DNA of 64,000 nucleotides, from NCBI RefSeq assembly GCF_012163135.1, contig NZ_JAAVUP010000001.1:682001-746000 (forward strand), in the 5' to 3' direction. The notes below the pieces were generated by a model, which ran no database searches, was not told the origin of the DNA, and saw only the letters and a program-made list of their open reading frames with translations. The DNA comes from Neoroseomonas oryzicola (lineage in GTDB: Bacteria; Pseudomonadota; Alphaproteobacteria; Acetobacterales; Acetobacteraceae). This document shows, one piece after another, positions 16,556 through 24,940 of the stretch. Each line of letters begins with the position of its first letter. Position 1 is the stretch's first letter. Position numbers and translations under genes: made by a program.

Positions 16556-17068
16556 ATGCGGCCGATTCTTGCCAACCTCATTCTCGCCAGCCGGTGGATC
16601 GCGGCGGTCTTCCTGCTCGGCCTCGCGGCGGCGCTGGCGCTGTTCGCGATCCGCTACCTCGGCAAGGTGGTGAAGTTCGGCATGACCGTCTTCACCTCGC
16701 CGCAGGATCAGGCGCTGCTCGACCTGCTGCACATCCTGGACTGGACGCTGGTCTCGGCGCTGGTGGTGATGGTGATCCTGGCGTCCTGGGACAGCCTGGT
16801 CTCCCCCTTCGACCCCGAGAGCAAGGCGTCGGGCATCGCATGGGTGCGCAAGCTGGACCCAGGCAACCTCAAGGTGAAGCTGGCGGGGTCGATCGTCGCC
16901 ATCTCCTCCATCCAGCTGCTGCAGATGTTCCTCCGCGCGGATGTCTACACGGACCGGACACTGGCCTGGGCGGTCGGGCTGCACGGGGTGTTCCTGGCGG
17001 GGGCGCTGATCCTTGCGATCACCGACCGGGTGTCGGCGGGCTCCGGCGGGCGCGCCGGGAAGGAATGA
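16556..17068 (+). CDS. YqhA/UPF0114-family membrane protein
   Basis: Predicted 170-residue inner-membrane protein with about four membrane segments. Positions such as ASRW near the N-terminus, LVVMVI in the second helix pair, and VAISSIQLLQMF near residue 125 match E. coli YqhA, whose function is unknown. It is divergent from the RidA gene over 56 nt. An AT-richer spacer of about 250 nt follows the gene. Confidence 0.82.
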   Translation: MRPILANLILASRWIAAVFLLGLAAALALFAIRYLGKVVKFGMTVFTSPQDQALLDLLHILDWTLVSALVVMVILASWDSLVSPFDPESKASGIAWVRKLDPGNLKVKLAGSIVAISSIQLLQMFLRADVYTDRTLAWAVGLHGVFLAGALILAITDRVSAGSGGRAGKE

Positions 17069-17279
17069 CGTGCGTCATGCCAGCGTGAAGGCTGCGCGAG
17101 AGATCCGGCCGTGAATTCCGGACTCAATTGAGCGCGTTACAATCTCGATCTGAGAAATTACTTTAAGAAAAGGTCCGAATAGGGCCGGATGATTCGCGTT
17201 TTTCCTCCGTCAAAAAACCATTGGTTGGCCCGTGAAGGGGCTGTTTCCACTTGCCGTGAGGGTATCGACCCAAGTTAAT

Positions 17280-17305
17280 TCACCCATAAGTTGATTAACG
17301 GGTGA
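17280..17305. promoter_or_regulatory. Inverted repeat just upstream of an orphan gene
   Basis: TCACCC (17280-17285) and GGGTGA (17300-17305) are perfect inverted arms with a 14-base AT-rich loop, ending 12 nt before the ATG at 17318. The element lies in the AT-richest spacer of the window (17069-17317). It could be an operator or an mRNA hairpin that affects ribosome access. The same spacer holds no other gene that I can support. Confidence 0.35.
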
Positions 17306-17317
17306 TGAATTCCTGCC

Positions 17318-17968
17318 ATGAGCGAGATCCGCCGTTTCGAGCGACGCCCCGCACGGCTCGACAACATTGTCCGCGACCGCCTGAAGGCTTGGCCGCAGCG
17401 GCCGCCGGGGGCGCCGACCCTCGGCAGCGGCGGGGCCTGGCTGCGCGGGCGGCCCTGCGACGGGGAACCGGTCGCGCAGCCTTACCTGAAGATCCCTGGC
17501 TCCGACCGGATGCGCACGATACCCGACGGGCTGTGGCTGCATTTCGGCGGCACGCCCGAGGATCCTTATGCGGACATCCTCTGCATCGAGGCCTGCTCGA
17601 CCTTCCAGAACCTGCTCGACAAGCGGTCGCGCTTCGCGCCCTCGACCATCGCGATGCTGGCGCATTGCCCGCTCGCATGGTTGCTCGCGCCGCTGCAGGC
17701 GGGGGATGCGACGCCGCGATGGCACATCATCCCCTTCGTCGCGAGCGAGCCCTCGGCGCCGATCACCGTGCCGGTGCGCGACCTGCGGGTGCTCTATGGC
17801 CTGCAGAGGGATCAGTATGACGGCTTCGCCCGCCACCAGGTGCCGCATCCGCACGAGTATTTCTGCCCGATGGAGGCACTGACCGCCCATGAGGGGCATC
17901 GGAACCCGGCCATGCAGTCGCTGCTCGCCCGGGCCTCGGCGGCGTCGGCCTTCATGGATCCGCCGTGA
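17318..17968 (+). CDS. Hypothetical protein
   Basis: Predicted 216-residue soluble protein with no signal peptide or membrane segment. The N-terminus is basic (RRFERRPARLDNIVRDRLKA). The central part reads LWLHFGGTPEDPYADILCIE and CSTFQNLLDKRSRF, and the C-terminal part has a histidine-rich patch (HQVPHPHEYF). I do not recognise the family. It stands alone after a 249 nt spacer and converges with the AfuC-like ATPase gene, leaving 3 nt between the stops. The inverted repeat at its 5' end suggests individual control. Confidence 0.6.
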   Translation: MSEIRRFERRPARLDNIVRDRLKAWPQRPPGAPTLGSGGAWLRGRPCDGEPVAQPYLKIPGSDRMRTIPDGLWLHFGGTPEDPYADILCIEACSTFQNLLDKRSRFAPSTIAMLAHCPLAWLLAPLQAGDATPRWHIIPFVASEPSAPITVPVRDLRVLYGLQRDQYDGFARHQVPHPHEYFCPMEALTAHEGHRNPAMQSLLARASAASAFMDPP

Positions 17969-17971
17969 GGG

Positions 17972-19018
17972 TCAGGCGCGAAGTGGGATGATCCGCTCGA
18001 GCCGGCAGGCGACGGACGTACCCTCCGCCCAGGCCTCGGCCGAGGCGGGGGTGACGACGAACAAGGCGCCGGCGTCGGTGTCGACCTCGTATTCACGCGT
18101 CTGGCCGAGGAAGGCGGCGCGGCGGATGCGGCCGGGCAGACCTGATTCCTCCGGCGGAGCGAGGCGGATCGCCTCGGGCCGCACGGCGAGCGCCGCGGCG
18201 CCCGGCGGGTGGTCGCGCATCGCGGCGTCGAGGACGGCGCCGCCGATGGCCACGCGGCCCCGGCCGTCCGCGGCGGAGAGCACCTCGCCCTGAAGGACGT
18301 TCGCCTCCCCCATGAAGTCGGCGACGAAGGCATCGGCGGGCGCGTCGTAGAGTTCGGTCGGCGTTCCCTTCTGGGCGATGCGGCCGTCCTTCATCACCAC
18401 CACCAGGTCGGAGACGGCGAGCGCCTCCTGCTGGTCATGGGTGACGTAGACGACCGAGAGGCCGAGGCGCTTCTGCAGGTCGCGGATGTCCTCCCGCACC
18501 CGGCGGCGCAGGCGCGCGTCGAGGTTCGAGAGGGGTTCGTCGAACAGCAGCACCTTGGGGCGCAGCACCAGGGCGCGGGCGACGGCGACACGCTGCTGCT
18601 GGCCGCCGGAGAGTTCCGCCGGAATCCGGGCACCAAGGCCCTCGAGGCCGAGGGTCTTCAGCATGGCGGTGGCATCGGCCTCGGCTGCCTGGCGCCGGGC
18701 GCCGCCGACCACGAGGCCGTAGGCGACGTTCTCCAGCACGTTCATGTGCGGGAACAGCGCGTAGGACTGGAACACCATCGCGATGCGGCGTTCCGCCGCG
18801 GCGAGGCGGGAGACGTCCCTGCCCTCGATCTCGATCCGCCCGGAGGTCGGCAGTTCGAGGCCCGCGACCAGGCGCAGCGTGGTGGTCTTGCCGCAGCCGG
18901 AGGGACCCAGAAGCGTCACCAGCGCGCCCTGCGGCAGGTCGAAGGAGACGTCGTCAACCGCGCGCACCAGGCCGAAGGCCTTGGTCACGCGTTCGAAGCG
19001 GATGGCGGCGTCCGTCAT
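17972..19018 (-). CDS. ABC transporter ATP-binding protein (AfuC/FbpC/PotA-like)
   Basis: Predicted 348-residue cytoplasmic ATPase. Walker A is GPSGCGKTT (about 39-47), the Q-loop is FQSYALFPHM, the signature is LSGGQQQR, Walker B is VLLFDEP and the switch is THD. The C-terminal about 110 residues are a TOBE regulatory domain. It energises the permease encoded directly upstream; ATG 19018 overlaps that gene's stop by 4 nt. The family covers ferric, putrescine and sugar-phosphate importers, so the substrate must come from the binding protein. Confidence 0.9.
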   Translation of the reverse strand: MTDAAIRFERVTKAFGLVRAVDDVSFDLPQGALVTLLGPSGCGKTTTLRLVAGLELPTSGRIEIEGRDVSRLAAAERRIAMVFQSYALFPHMNVLENVAYGLVVGGARRQAAEADATAMLKTLGLEGLGARIPAELSGGQQQRVAVARALVLRPKVLLFDEPLSNLDARLRRRVREDIRDLQKRLGLSVVYVTHDQQEALAVSDLVVVMKDGRIAQKGTPTELYDAPADAFVADFMGEANVLQGEVLSAADGRGRVAIGGAVLDAAMRDHPPGAAALAVRPEAIRLAPPEESGLPGRIRRAAFLGQTREYEVDTDAGALFVVTPASAEAWAEGTSVACRLERIIPLRA

Positions 19019-21186
19019 GCGACGAGGTTCCCGGCAGGGGCGGCGCGGCGGCCGATCTGGGCGCGGCCGACCAGGCGCTCGATGCCGAGCACGACGGCGA
19101 GCATCACCACGATCAGCACCGTGGAATAGGCGATGGCGAGGGCCATCTCGCCGGCTTCCACCCGCCCGACGATGTAGACGGTGGCGAGGTTGTGCCGCGC
19201 CGAGACGAGGAAGATCACTGCCGAGACCGCTGTCATGGCATGGACGAAGGAATAGGCGAGGGCCGCGACGATCGCCGGGCGCAGGAGCGGCAGCACGACG
19301 CGGCGCAGCGTCTGCAACGCCCCGGCACCCATGGTGGCCGAGGCCTCGTCGAGCGACTTGTCGATCTGCGCGAGGGCGGCGATGCCGCCGCGCACGCCGA
19401 CCGGGAGGTTCCGGAACACGAAGCAGAGGATGAGGATCAGCGCCGTGCCGGTCAGTTCGATCGGCGGTTCGTTGAAGGCCATGATGTAGGAGACGCCGAC
19501 GACCGTGCCCGGAATGGCGAAGGACAGCATGGTCAGGAATTCGAGCGTCCCGCGCCCGGGGAAGGATTGCCGCGCCAGCAGCCAGGCCAGCAGGATTCCG
19601 AGCCCGGCGGTGATCGGGGCGGAGATCGCCGCGACCTCGATTGTGGTGAAGAGGCTGTCCCAGGCGGAACCGCGGAAGGCCATGCCGTCCTGCCATTCGA
19701 CGGCGAAGCCGGTCAGGATGTGGCGCCAGGTGAATGCCATGTCGCCGCGGCCGATGTCATGGACGAAGCCGCCGATGAGGATGATGCCGTAGACCGCGGC
19801 GGTGAAGGCCATCCATGGCCAGGCGACGCTGCCGCAGGCGATCCGCAGCCCGCGCGGCAGCGGCGCCGGCGCACCGGAATCCCCCTTCCCGGTCACCGTC
19901 GTGTAGCGCCGGCGCCCGAGCCACAGGGTTTGCAGCGCGAAGGCGCCGAAGGTCAGCGCGAGCAGCAGGATCGCGAGCGCGGCCGCCCGCCCCGGTTCGT
20001 GGCGCGCACCGGCGATGGCGAAGAAGATGCGCGTCGAGAGCACGTCGAAATCGCCCCCCAGGACGAGGGGGTTGCCGAAATCCGCGAGGCTCTCGACGAA
20101 GCCGAGCAGCAGGCAGGCGGCGACCGCGGGACGCAGCAGCGGCCAGGTGACGGTGCGGAAGACGGTGAAGCGGCGCGCACCCATGGTCGAGGCTGCTTCC
20201 TCGAGCGACGGACCGATGGCGCGGACGGCACCTTCCAGCAGCACGAAGGCGATCGGCGCCTGGGAGAGCGCCTGGGCCAGCAGCACCCCCGGCAGGCCGT
20301 AGATCCACCGGCTGCGGGGTATGTCGAACCATTCCCACAACGCGGTCGTGACCAGCCCGGTGCGTCCGAAGAGCACGATCAGCGCGAGCGAGACGACGAA
20401 GGGCGGCGTGATCAGCGGCAGCATCGTCATCGCGCGGAAGGCCGGCTGCGCGCGCACTCCGCCGCGTGCCGAGAGCAGCGCGAAGGCGAGGCCGATCAGG
20501 GTCGAGGAGACGGCCGCGAGGATGGCCAGAAGCAGCGTGTTCCACACCACGCCACAGCCCTGGTGGCTGGTGACGCAGGCAAGGCTCCAGGCCTCGGGGG
20601 CAGCCAGCCGCGCGGCGAGCGCGCCCGGCGCGACATGGCCGTCCTCCACCGCCGCGGCGGAGAGGATGACGATCAGCGGCACGAAGACGAAGAGCAGCAG
20701 CAGCGCCCCGCTGCCCACGACCAGGAAGGCGATGAAGGCATCGCCGCCGAAGCGGCCGCGCTGGGCGAGCCCCGCGGAGATCAGCCCGATCGCCGCCGCC
20801 AGGACCAGCGCCCCGCCCCAGCCCAGCGCCTGCTGGGCGGGCGGGGCGCCGAGCAGCGGCGCGAGCCATTCCCAGCGCAGGCCGCGCAGCCCGATTGCCT
20901 GGCCCTGGACCAGGACGAAGGCGAGAAGCGCGAGGCCCGTCGAGGCGACGAGGCCGCCAGAGCTGCGACCCGCAACGATCGGAATCGTCGCGAGGCCGAG
21001 CAACCCGACCACCGGCCAGAGCCACCAGCGCGACCCGTCGAGCAGCAGGGCGAGCAGCGGCGCCGCGTCACCGCCCGGCCATGCGGACAGCGCGTCCACC
21101 CCGCCTTCCAGGCCATGCCAGGGCGCCAGCAGCAGGCCGAGAAGGCCTGCGGCCAGCGCCAGGCGCCCGAGCGTCAGCGCCCCCAC
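19015..21186 (-). CDS. Fused ABC importer permease (AfuB-type, two membrane modules)
   Basis: Predicted 723-residue inner-membrane permease. It carries two complete permease modules, shown by two EAA coupling loops: LEEAASTMGARRFTVF in the first half and LDEASATMGAGALQTL in the second. An N-terminal extension of about 150 residues adds four or so helices. Fused permeases like this serve COG1840-type binding proteins (AfuA/FbpA). GTG 21186 starts 6 nt after the stop of the binding-protein gene, and its stop overlaps the ATPase gene by 4 nt. Confidence 0.88.
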   Translation of the reverse strand: MGALTLGRLALAAGLLGLLLAPWHGLEGGVDALSAWPGGDAAPLLALLLDGSRWWLWPVVGLLGLATIPIVAGRSSGGLVASTGLALLAFVLVQGQAIGLRGLRWEWLAPLLGAPPAQQALGWGGALVLAAAIGLISAGLAQRGRFGGDAFIAFLVVGSGALLLLFVFVPLIVILSAAAVEDGHVAPGALAARLAAPEAWSLACVTSHQGCGVVWNTLLLAILAAVSSTLIGLAFALLSARGGVRAQPAFRAMTMLPLITPPFVVSLALIVLFGRTGLVTTALWEWFDIPRSRWIYGLPGVLLAQALSQAPIAFVLLEGAVRAIGPSLEEAASTMGARRFTVFRTVTWPLLRPAVAACLLLGFVESLADFGNPLVLGGDFDVLSTRIFFAIAGARHEPGRAAALAILLLALTFGAFALQTLWLGRRRYTTVTGKGDSGAPAPLPRGLRIACGSVAWPWMAFTAAVYGIILIGGFVHDIGRGDMAFTWRHILTGFAVEWQDGMAFRGSAWDSLFTTIEVAAISAPITAGLGILLAWLLARQSFPGRGTLEFLTMLSFAIPGTVVGVSYIMAFNEPPIELTGTALILILCFVFRNLPVGVRGGIAALAQIDKSLDEASATMGAGALQTLRRVVLPLLRPAIVAALAYSFVHAMTAVSAVIFLVSARHNLATVYIVGRVEAGEMALAIAYSTVLIVVMLAVVLGIERLVGRAQIGRRAAPAGNLVA

Positions 21187-21192
21187 GCGGGG

Positions 21193-22227
21193 TCAGCGCG
21201 CGCCGGCGCGGACCTCGCGTTCCCAACGTGTCAGCAGGCGGGTGCGTTCCTCCGCGCTGCCCCAGCGGGCAAAGTCGTAGTCGATCAGGCGGACATCCTC
21301 GAAGCGCGGGGCCTGAGGGGGGATGGGCGAGGCGCGGTTCGAGGGCAGCTGGAAGGAATTGGCGGTGCCGGCGATGGCCTGGGCCTCGGGGCTCAGCGCC
21401 CAGTCGTAGAAGCGGCGGGCGTTCTCCATGTTCCGCGCGCCGCGGATGATCGACATGGAGCCGATCTCGTAGCCCGTGCCCTCGCAGGGGGCGACGATGT
21501 TCACCGGCGCCCCGGCGATCTTCTGCGTCACGGCGTCATGGAGGAAGGTGATGCCGACCAGCGTCTCCCCTGTCGCCGCGGCGCGCGCGGGCGCCGCACC
21601 CGAACGGGTGTACTGGTTCACGTTGCGATGGAGCGCCCGGAGATAGGTGAAGGCCGGTTCCTCCCCCATCACCTGCACCAGCGTCGCCAACATCGTATAG
21701 GCGGTGCCGGAGGTGTTGGGGTCGGCCACCTGGACCTCCCCGCGGAATTCGGGCTTGGCGAGGTCGGACCAGCAGCGCGGCGCGGTGATACGGCGGCGTT
21801 CCAGTTCCCGCGTGTTGTAGGAATAGCCGAGCGCGCCGGCATAGATGCCGACGGTGCGGAAATTGGCCTGCTCGGCCTGGCGCACCGCCCAAGGCTGGAG
21901 CTCGGGCAGGCGCGGGGAACGGTATTCCTCGGTCAGGTTCTCCTGCCCCGCCTGCATGTGCGGATCGCCGGTGCCGCCCCACCAGACGTCGCCGCGGGGG
22001 TTCGACGCCTCAGCGCGGATCTGGGTCAGGGTCTCGCCGGAGGATTTGCGCGTCATGGCGACACGGACGCCGGTCGCGCGCTCGAAGGCGGCCATCATCG
22101 GGCGGCACCATTCCTCCTGCACCGAGCAATAGACCGTCAGGTTGCCCTGGGCCCGCGCGGCACCCGGCAGGACGGCGGCCAGGATGCCGGCGGCGAAGGC
22201 GAAGACGGCGGAACGGCGTGACGCCAT
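21193..22227 (-). CDS. AfuA-like periplasmic substrate-binding protein
   Basis: Predicted 344-residue periplasmic binding protein with a signal peptide of about 26 residues. It belongs to the FbpA/AfuA family (COG1840). I see no adjacent Tyr-Tyr pair of the kind used by FbpA for ferric iron. SSGET (62-66) and NTSGTAYT (171-178) look like phosphate-binding loops. His230, Asp231 and Glu254 have the same spacing as residues that I recall contacting the sugar in the hexose-phosphate binder AfuA of Actinobacillus. I therefore favour a phosphorylated sugar or cyclitol as ligand; iron remains possible. The downstream permease and ATPase complete the importer. Confidence 0.8.
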   Translation of the reverse strand: MASRRSAVFAFAAGILAAVLPGAARAQGNLTVYCSVQEEWCRPMMAAFERATGVRVAMTRKSSGETLTQIRAEASNPRGDVWWGGTGDPHMQAGQENLTEEYRSPRLPELQPWAVRQAEQANFRTVGIYAGALGYSYNTRELERRRITAPRCWSDLAKPEFRGEVQVADPNTSGTAYTMLATLVQVMGEEPAFTYLRALHRNVNQYTRSGAAPARAAATGETLVGITFLHDAVTQKIAGAPVNIVAPCEGTGYEIGSMSIIRGARNMENARRFYDWALSPEAQAIAGTANSFQLPSNRASPIPPQAPRFEDVRLIDYDFARWGSAEERTRLLTRWEREVRAGAR

Positions 22228-22307
22228 GATGTTGGATCCTCCCATCCGGCGGCCTGTTCCGGCCGCTCGGCGTGTCGTGTCGAGTAACGCGCGACTTCGC
22301 GCCGCGT

Positions 22308-23084
22308 TCAAGCCTCCATCAGCGCCGCGAGCGTCGCGCCGAGCGCCGGCGCACCGACGCCGACCGGATTGCCCGAGGCAAGCCAGTCGCCGCTGTCGAA
22401 GCCGTTGGTCCAGCAGCCGGCCTCGCGCGCGATGGCCATTGCGGCCGCGGCGTCCCAGGCATTGATGTGGAGTTCGAGATAGGCATCGATCCGCCCGGCC
22501 GCGGCCTCGACCAGGCCGAGCGCGCCGGAGCCGCCCGAGCGCAGCCCGGCGCCAAGATCCGTGACGCCGCGCGCCATGGCGTGGAAGCGCGCCATGGGCA
22601 CGCGCAGCGACCAGCCGCATTCGATGATGGCGCGGCCGATGTCGGTGGTCGGCGCAGCGCGGATCGGGGCGCCGTTGAGCGTGGCGCCGAGGCCCTCGGC
22701 GGCGGCGAAGACCTCGGCCGGCGCGTGGCGGGCGATGGCGCCGGCGACGGCCCGGCCGTCCATGACCAGGCCGATCGAGACGCACCAGCGGTCGCTGCCG
22801 CGGGCGAAGTTCGAGGTGCCGTCGATCGGGTCGAGCACCCAGAGCGGGCCGGTGCCGTTCGCCGCGCCGCCCATCTCCTCGCCGAGGATGGCCTCGCCGG
22901 GGAAGTCCTGCGCCAGGCGTTCGCGGATGAAGCGCTCGGTGGCGCCGTCGGCCTCGGTGACGAAGTCCTGGGCGCCCTTGAGGCTGGCGACGCCGCCGCC
23001 CTCGGCCCGCATGCGCGACGCCAGAGCGGCCGCCTCCACGGCGATGGCGGCGGCCGCGTCGCGGCGGCGGGCGAGGTCACTCAT
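22308..23084 (-). CDS. Inositol-monophosphatase-family phosphatase
   Basis: Predicted 258-residue Mg-dependent phosphatase. Family metal ligands are visible in GEE (68-70), WVLDPIDGTSNF (82-93; Asp85 and Asp88) and AWDAAAA near residue 213. The family hydrolyses inositol phosphates, histidinol phosphate or PAPS-type nucleotides. Here ATG 23084 overlaps the SDR stop by 4 nt and it is linked to IolG, while an AfuABC-type importer follows 80 nt downstream. Dephosphorylation of an imported phosphorylated cyclitol is the attractive reading, by context only. Confidence 0.87.
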   Translation of the reverse strand: MSDLARRRDAAAAIAVEAAALASRMRAEGGGVASLKGAQDFVTEADGATERFIRERLAQDFPGEAILGEEMGGAANGTGPLWVLDPIDGTSNFARGSDRWCVSIGLVMDGRAVAGAIARHAPAEVFAAAEGLGATLNGAPIRAAPTTDIGRAIIECGWSLRVPMARFHAMARGVTDLGAGLRSGGSGALGLVEAAAGRIDAYLELHINAWDAAAAMAIAREAGCWTNGFDSGDWLASGNPVGVGAPALGATLAALMEA

Positions 23085-23863
23085 CCATAGGCTCCCATCA
23101 CGTTCTGGTCGAAGTCGATCAAGGCGCCGGTCATCATCGCGGCGGCGTCGGAGAGCAGGTAGACGGCAAGGCCCGCGACGTCGCGCGGTTCGATCAGCCG
23201 GCCGAAGGGCTGGGCCGGAGCAGCGCGATCCAGCCAATCCGGAGGATTGCCGTCGCGCGCCTGGATGGCGTGCTCGCCCGGCGTGTCGGCCCAGCCGAGA
23301 TTGATGCCGTTGACCCGGATGCAGTCGGCGCGGAGCGCATGCGCCGTGTTCTTCGTCAGCGTGGCGAGCGCACCCTTCGAGGCCGCATAGGCGGTGAGGA
23401 AGGGCTGGCCGCCATGGCTCGACATGGTGATGACGTTGACGATCGCGCCGGGGCGCTTCAGCGCCTTCAGCCGCCGCACCACCGCCTGGGTCAGGATGAA
23501 GGGCGCGCGGGCGTTCACCGCGAACAGGCGGTCCCAGAGCTCGACGCTGGTGTCGGTGATGGTGCCGCGGTCGGTCAGCCCCGCCGCGTTGACCAAGGCA
23601 TCGACCGGGCCGAGGGCGGCTTCGGCCTGGTCCACGATGCGCGCGGTGGCCTCGGCGTCGGCGAGGTCGGCCGGGATGAAGGCCGCGGGCACGCCCAGCG
23701 AGTCGGCCACGGCCCGTCCGCGCGCCACGTCGCGGCCGGTGATGGCGATACGCGACGCGCCCGCTTCCGCGGCGGCGCGGGCAACACCCTCCCCGATGCC
23801 CTGGGTGCCGCCGGTGACGAGGACGACGCGGCCCTGCAGCGAGACCTTCGGCAGGGCGTTCAT
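23081..23863 (-). CDS. SDR-family oxidoreductase
   Basis: Predicted 260-residue short-chain dehydrogenase. The NAD(P) motif TGGTQGIG is near residues 17-24, NAAG near residue 90, and the catalytic Ser/Tyr/Lys set is in SSHGGQPFLTAYAASK (about 140-155). It probably oxidises or reduces a hydroxyl of a sugar or cyclitol. The 4 nt overlaps at both ends with iolG and the phosphatase gene place it in one translational unit. The exact substrate is unknown. Confidence 0.85.
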   Translation of the reverse strand: MNALPKVSLQGRVVLVTGGTQGIGEGVARAAAEAGASRIAITGRDVARGRAVADSLGVPAAFIPADLADAEATARIVDQAEAALGPVDALVNAAGLTDRGTITDTSVELWDRLFAVNARAPFILTQAVVRRLKALKRPGAIVNVITMSSHGGQPFLTAYAASKGALATLTKNTAHALRADCIRVNGINLGWADTPGEHAIQARDGNPPDWLDRAAPAQPFGRLIEPRDVAGLAVYLLSDAAAMMTGALIDFDQNVMGAYG

Positions 23864-24858
23864 CCGATCTCGCTCACCTTCACGGGGCGGTTCTCGCGCA
23901 GGGAGCGCAGCGCGGCCTCGGCCAGGACCAGGGCCTGGCGGCCATCCTCGGCGCCGACAGGCATCGGCGTCCGCTGCATCACGGCCGCGATGAAGGCGGC
24001 AAGCTCGATTCGGTAGGCATCGGCATAGCGCTCGAGGAAGAAATGCAGTGGCTTCTCGGTGGTCACGGCATCGGCGTCGGCCTGCTCCACCGTGGTCGGC
24101 ACGCGGTTGCCGGCGATCAGGCGGCCCTTGCTGCCATGGACCTCGACGCGCTGGTCGTAGCCATAGGAAGCGCGGCGGGAATTGTTGATGTGCGCCATGC
24201 GGCCCGAAGCGGTGCGCAGCAGGACCATGCAGGAATCGATGTCGCCGACGGCGGCGACCGCGGGGTCCACAAGGGCGGCGCCGTAGGCGAAGACCTCGGT
24301 CGGCTCCTCGCCCAGCATCCAGCGCGCCATGTCGAAGTCGTGGATCGTCATGTCGCGGAACTGGCCGCCGGAGACCTTCAGGTATTCGACCGGCGGCAGG
24401 CCGGGGTCGCGGCTGGTGACGATGACCTGCTCGACCGCGCCAATCGCGCCAGCGCCGACGCGGCGATGCAGTTCGGCGAAGGAGGGGTCGAAGCGGCGGT
24501 TGAAGCCGACCAGCATCGGCACGGCGGCGGCGCGGACGGCGGCCAGGGCCTCGTCCACGCGCCCGAGCGACAGGTCGATCGGCTTCTCGCAGAAGATCGC
24601 CTTGCCGGCGCGCGCCGCGCCGATGACCAGGTCCGCATGGGTGTCGGTCGAGGAGGCGACGATGACCGCGCCGACCTCCGGATCCGCCAGCGCGGTCGCT
24701 GTGTCGGTCACCGTGGCGCCGTGCTTCGCGGCGAGGGAAGCGGCGGCGGGCGCGTGCACGTCGACGACGTATTTCAGCCGGGCGGCACCGCTCGCCGCCA
24801 GGTTGGCGGCGTGGATGGCACCGATCCGGCCGGCCCCGAACTGCGCGAAGACGAGCAT
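23860..24858 (-). CDS. iolG: Inositol 2-dehydrogenase-like (Gfo/Idh/MocA)
   Basis: Predicted 332-residue NAD-dependent dehydrogenase. The Rossmann motif is FGAGRIG (6-12), the family dinucleotide/substrate motif is EKPIDL (95-100), and HDFDMARWMLG (about 174-184) supplies the catalytic His and Asp typical of IolG. The enzyme oxidises myo-inositol (or scyllo-inositol or a related sugar) to the 2-keto form. It is the first gene of a minus-strand operon divergent from iolD, which acts two steps later in the same pathway, and this supports the call. GGGGG precedes the ATG. Confidence 0.82.
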   Translation of the reverse strand: MLVFAQFGAGRIGAIHAANLAASGAARLKYVVDVHAPAAASLAAKHGATVTDTATALADPEVGAVIVASSTDTHADLVIGAARAGKAIFCEKPIDLSLGRVDEALAAVRAAAVPMLVGFNRRFDPSFAELHRRVGAGAIGAVEQVIVTSRDPGLPPVEYLKVSGGQFRDMTIHDFDMARWMLGEEPTEVFAYGAALVDPAVAAVGDIDSCMVLLRTASGRMAHINNSRRASYGYDQRVEVHGSKGRLIAGNRVPTTVEQADADAVTTEKPLHFFLERYADAYRIELAAFIAAVMQRTPMPVGAEDGRQALVLAEAALRSLRENRPVKVSEIG

Positions 24859-24940
24859 GGCGTTCCCCCGAGGCCCCGCTTGTGGCCGTCGTCATCCATC
24901 CGTAACACTGCCCGCCCGTCAACTCGCAGGGGGAAACGCC
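24859..24940. promoter_or_regulatory. Divergent iolG/iolD control region with mirrored leaders
   Basis: This 82 nt spacer must hold both promoters. It is bounded by near-identical inverted leaders: GGCGTTCCCCC (24859-24869) before iolG, and GGGGGAAACGCC (24929-24940) before iolD, differing by one base. Each provides a G-rich ribosome-binding site directly before its ATG. Shared regulation of the two operons is likely; no regulator gene is adjacent. Confidence 0.5.

Noticed and set aside
19192-22221. Plus-strand open frame of about 1000 codons opposite the AfuA/AfuB genes
   Set aside because: Low-complexity Arg/Gln/Glu-rich product with no start signal; a shadow of two well-supported transporter genes.
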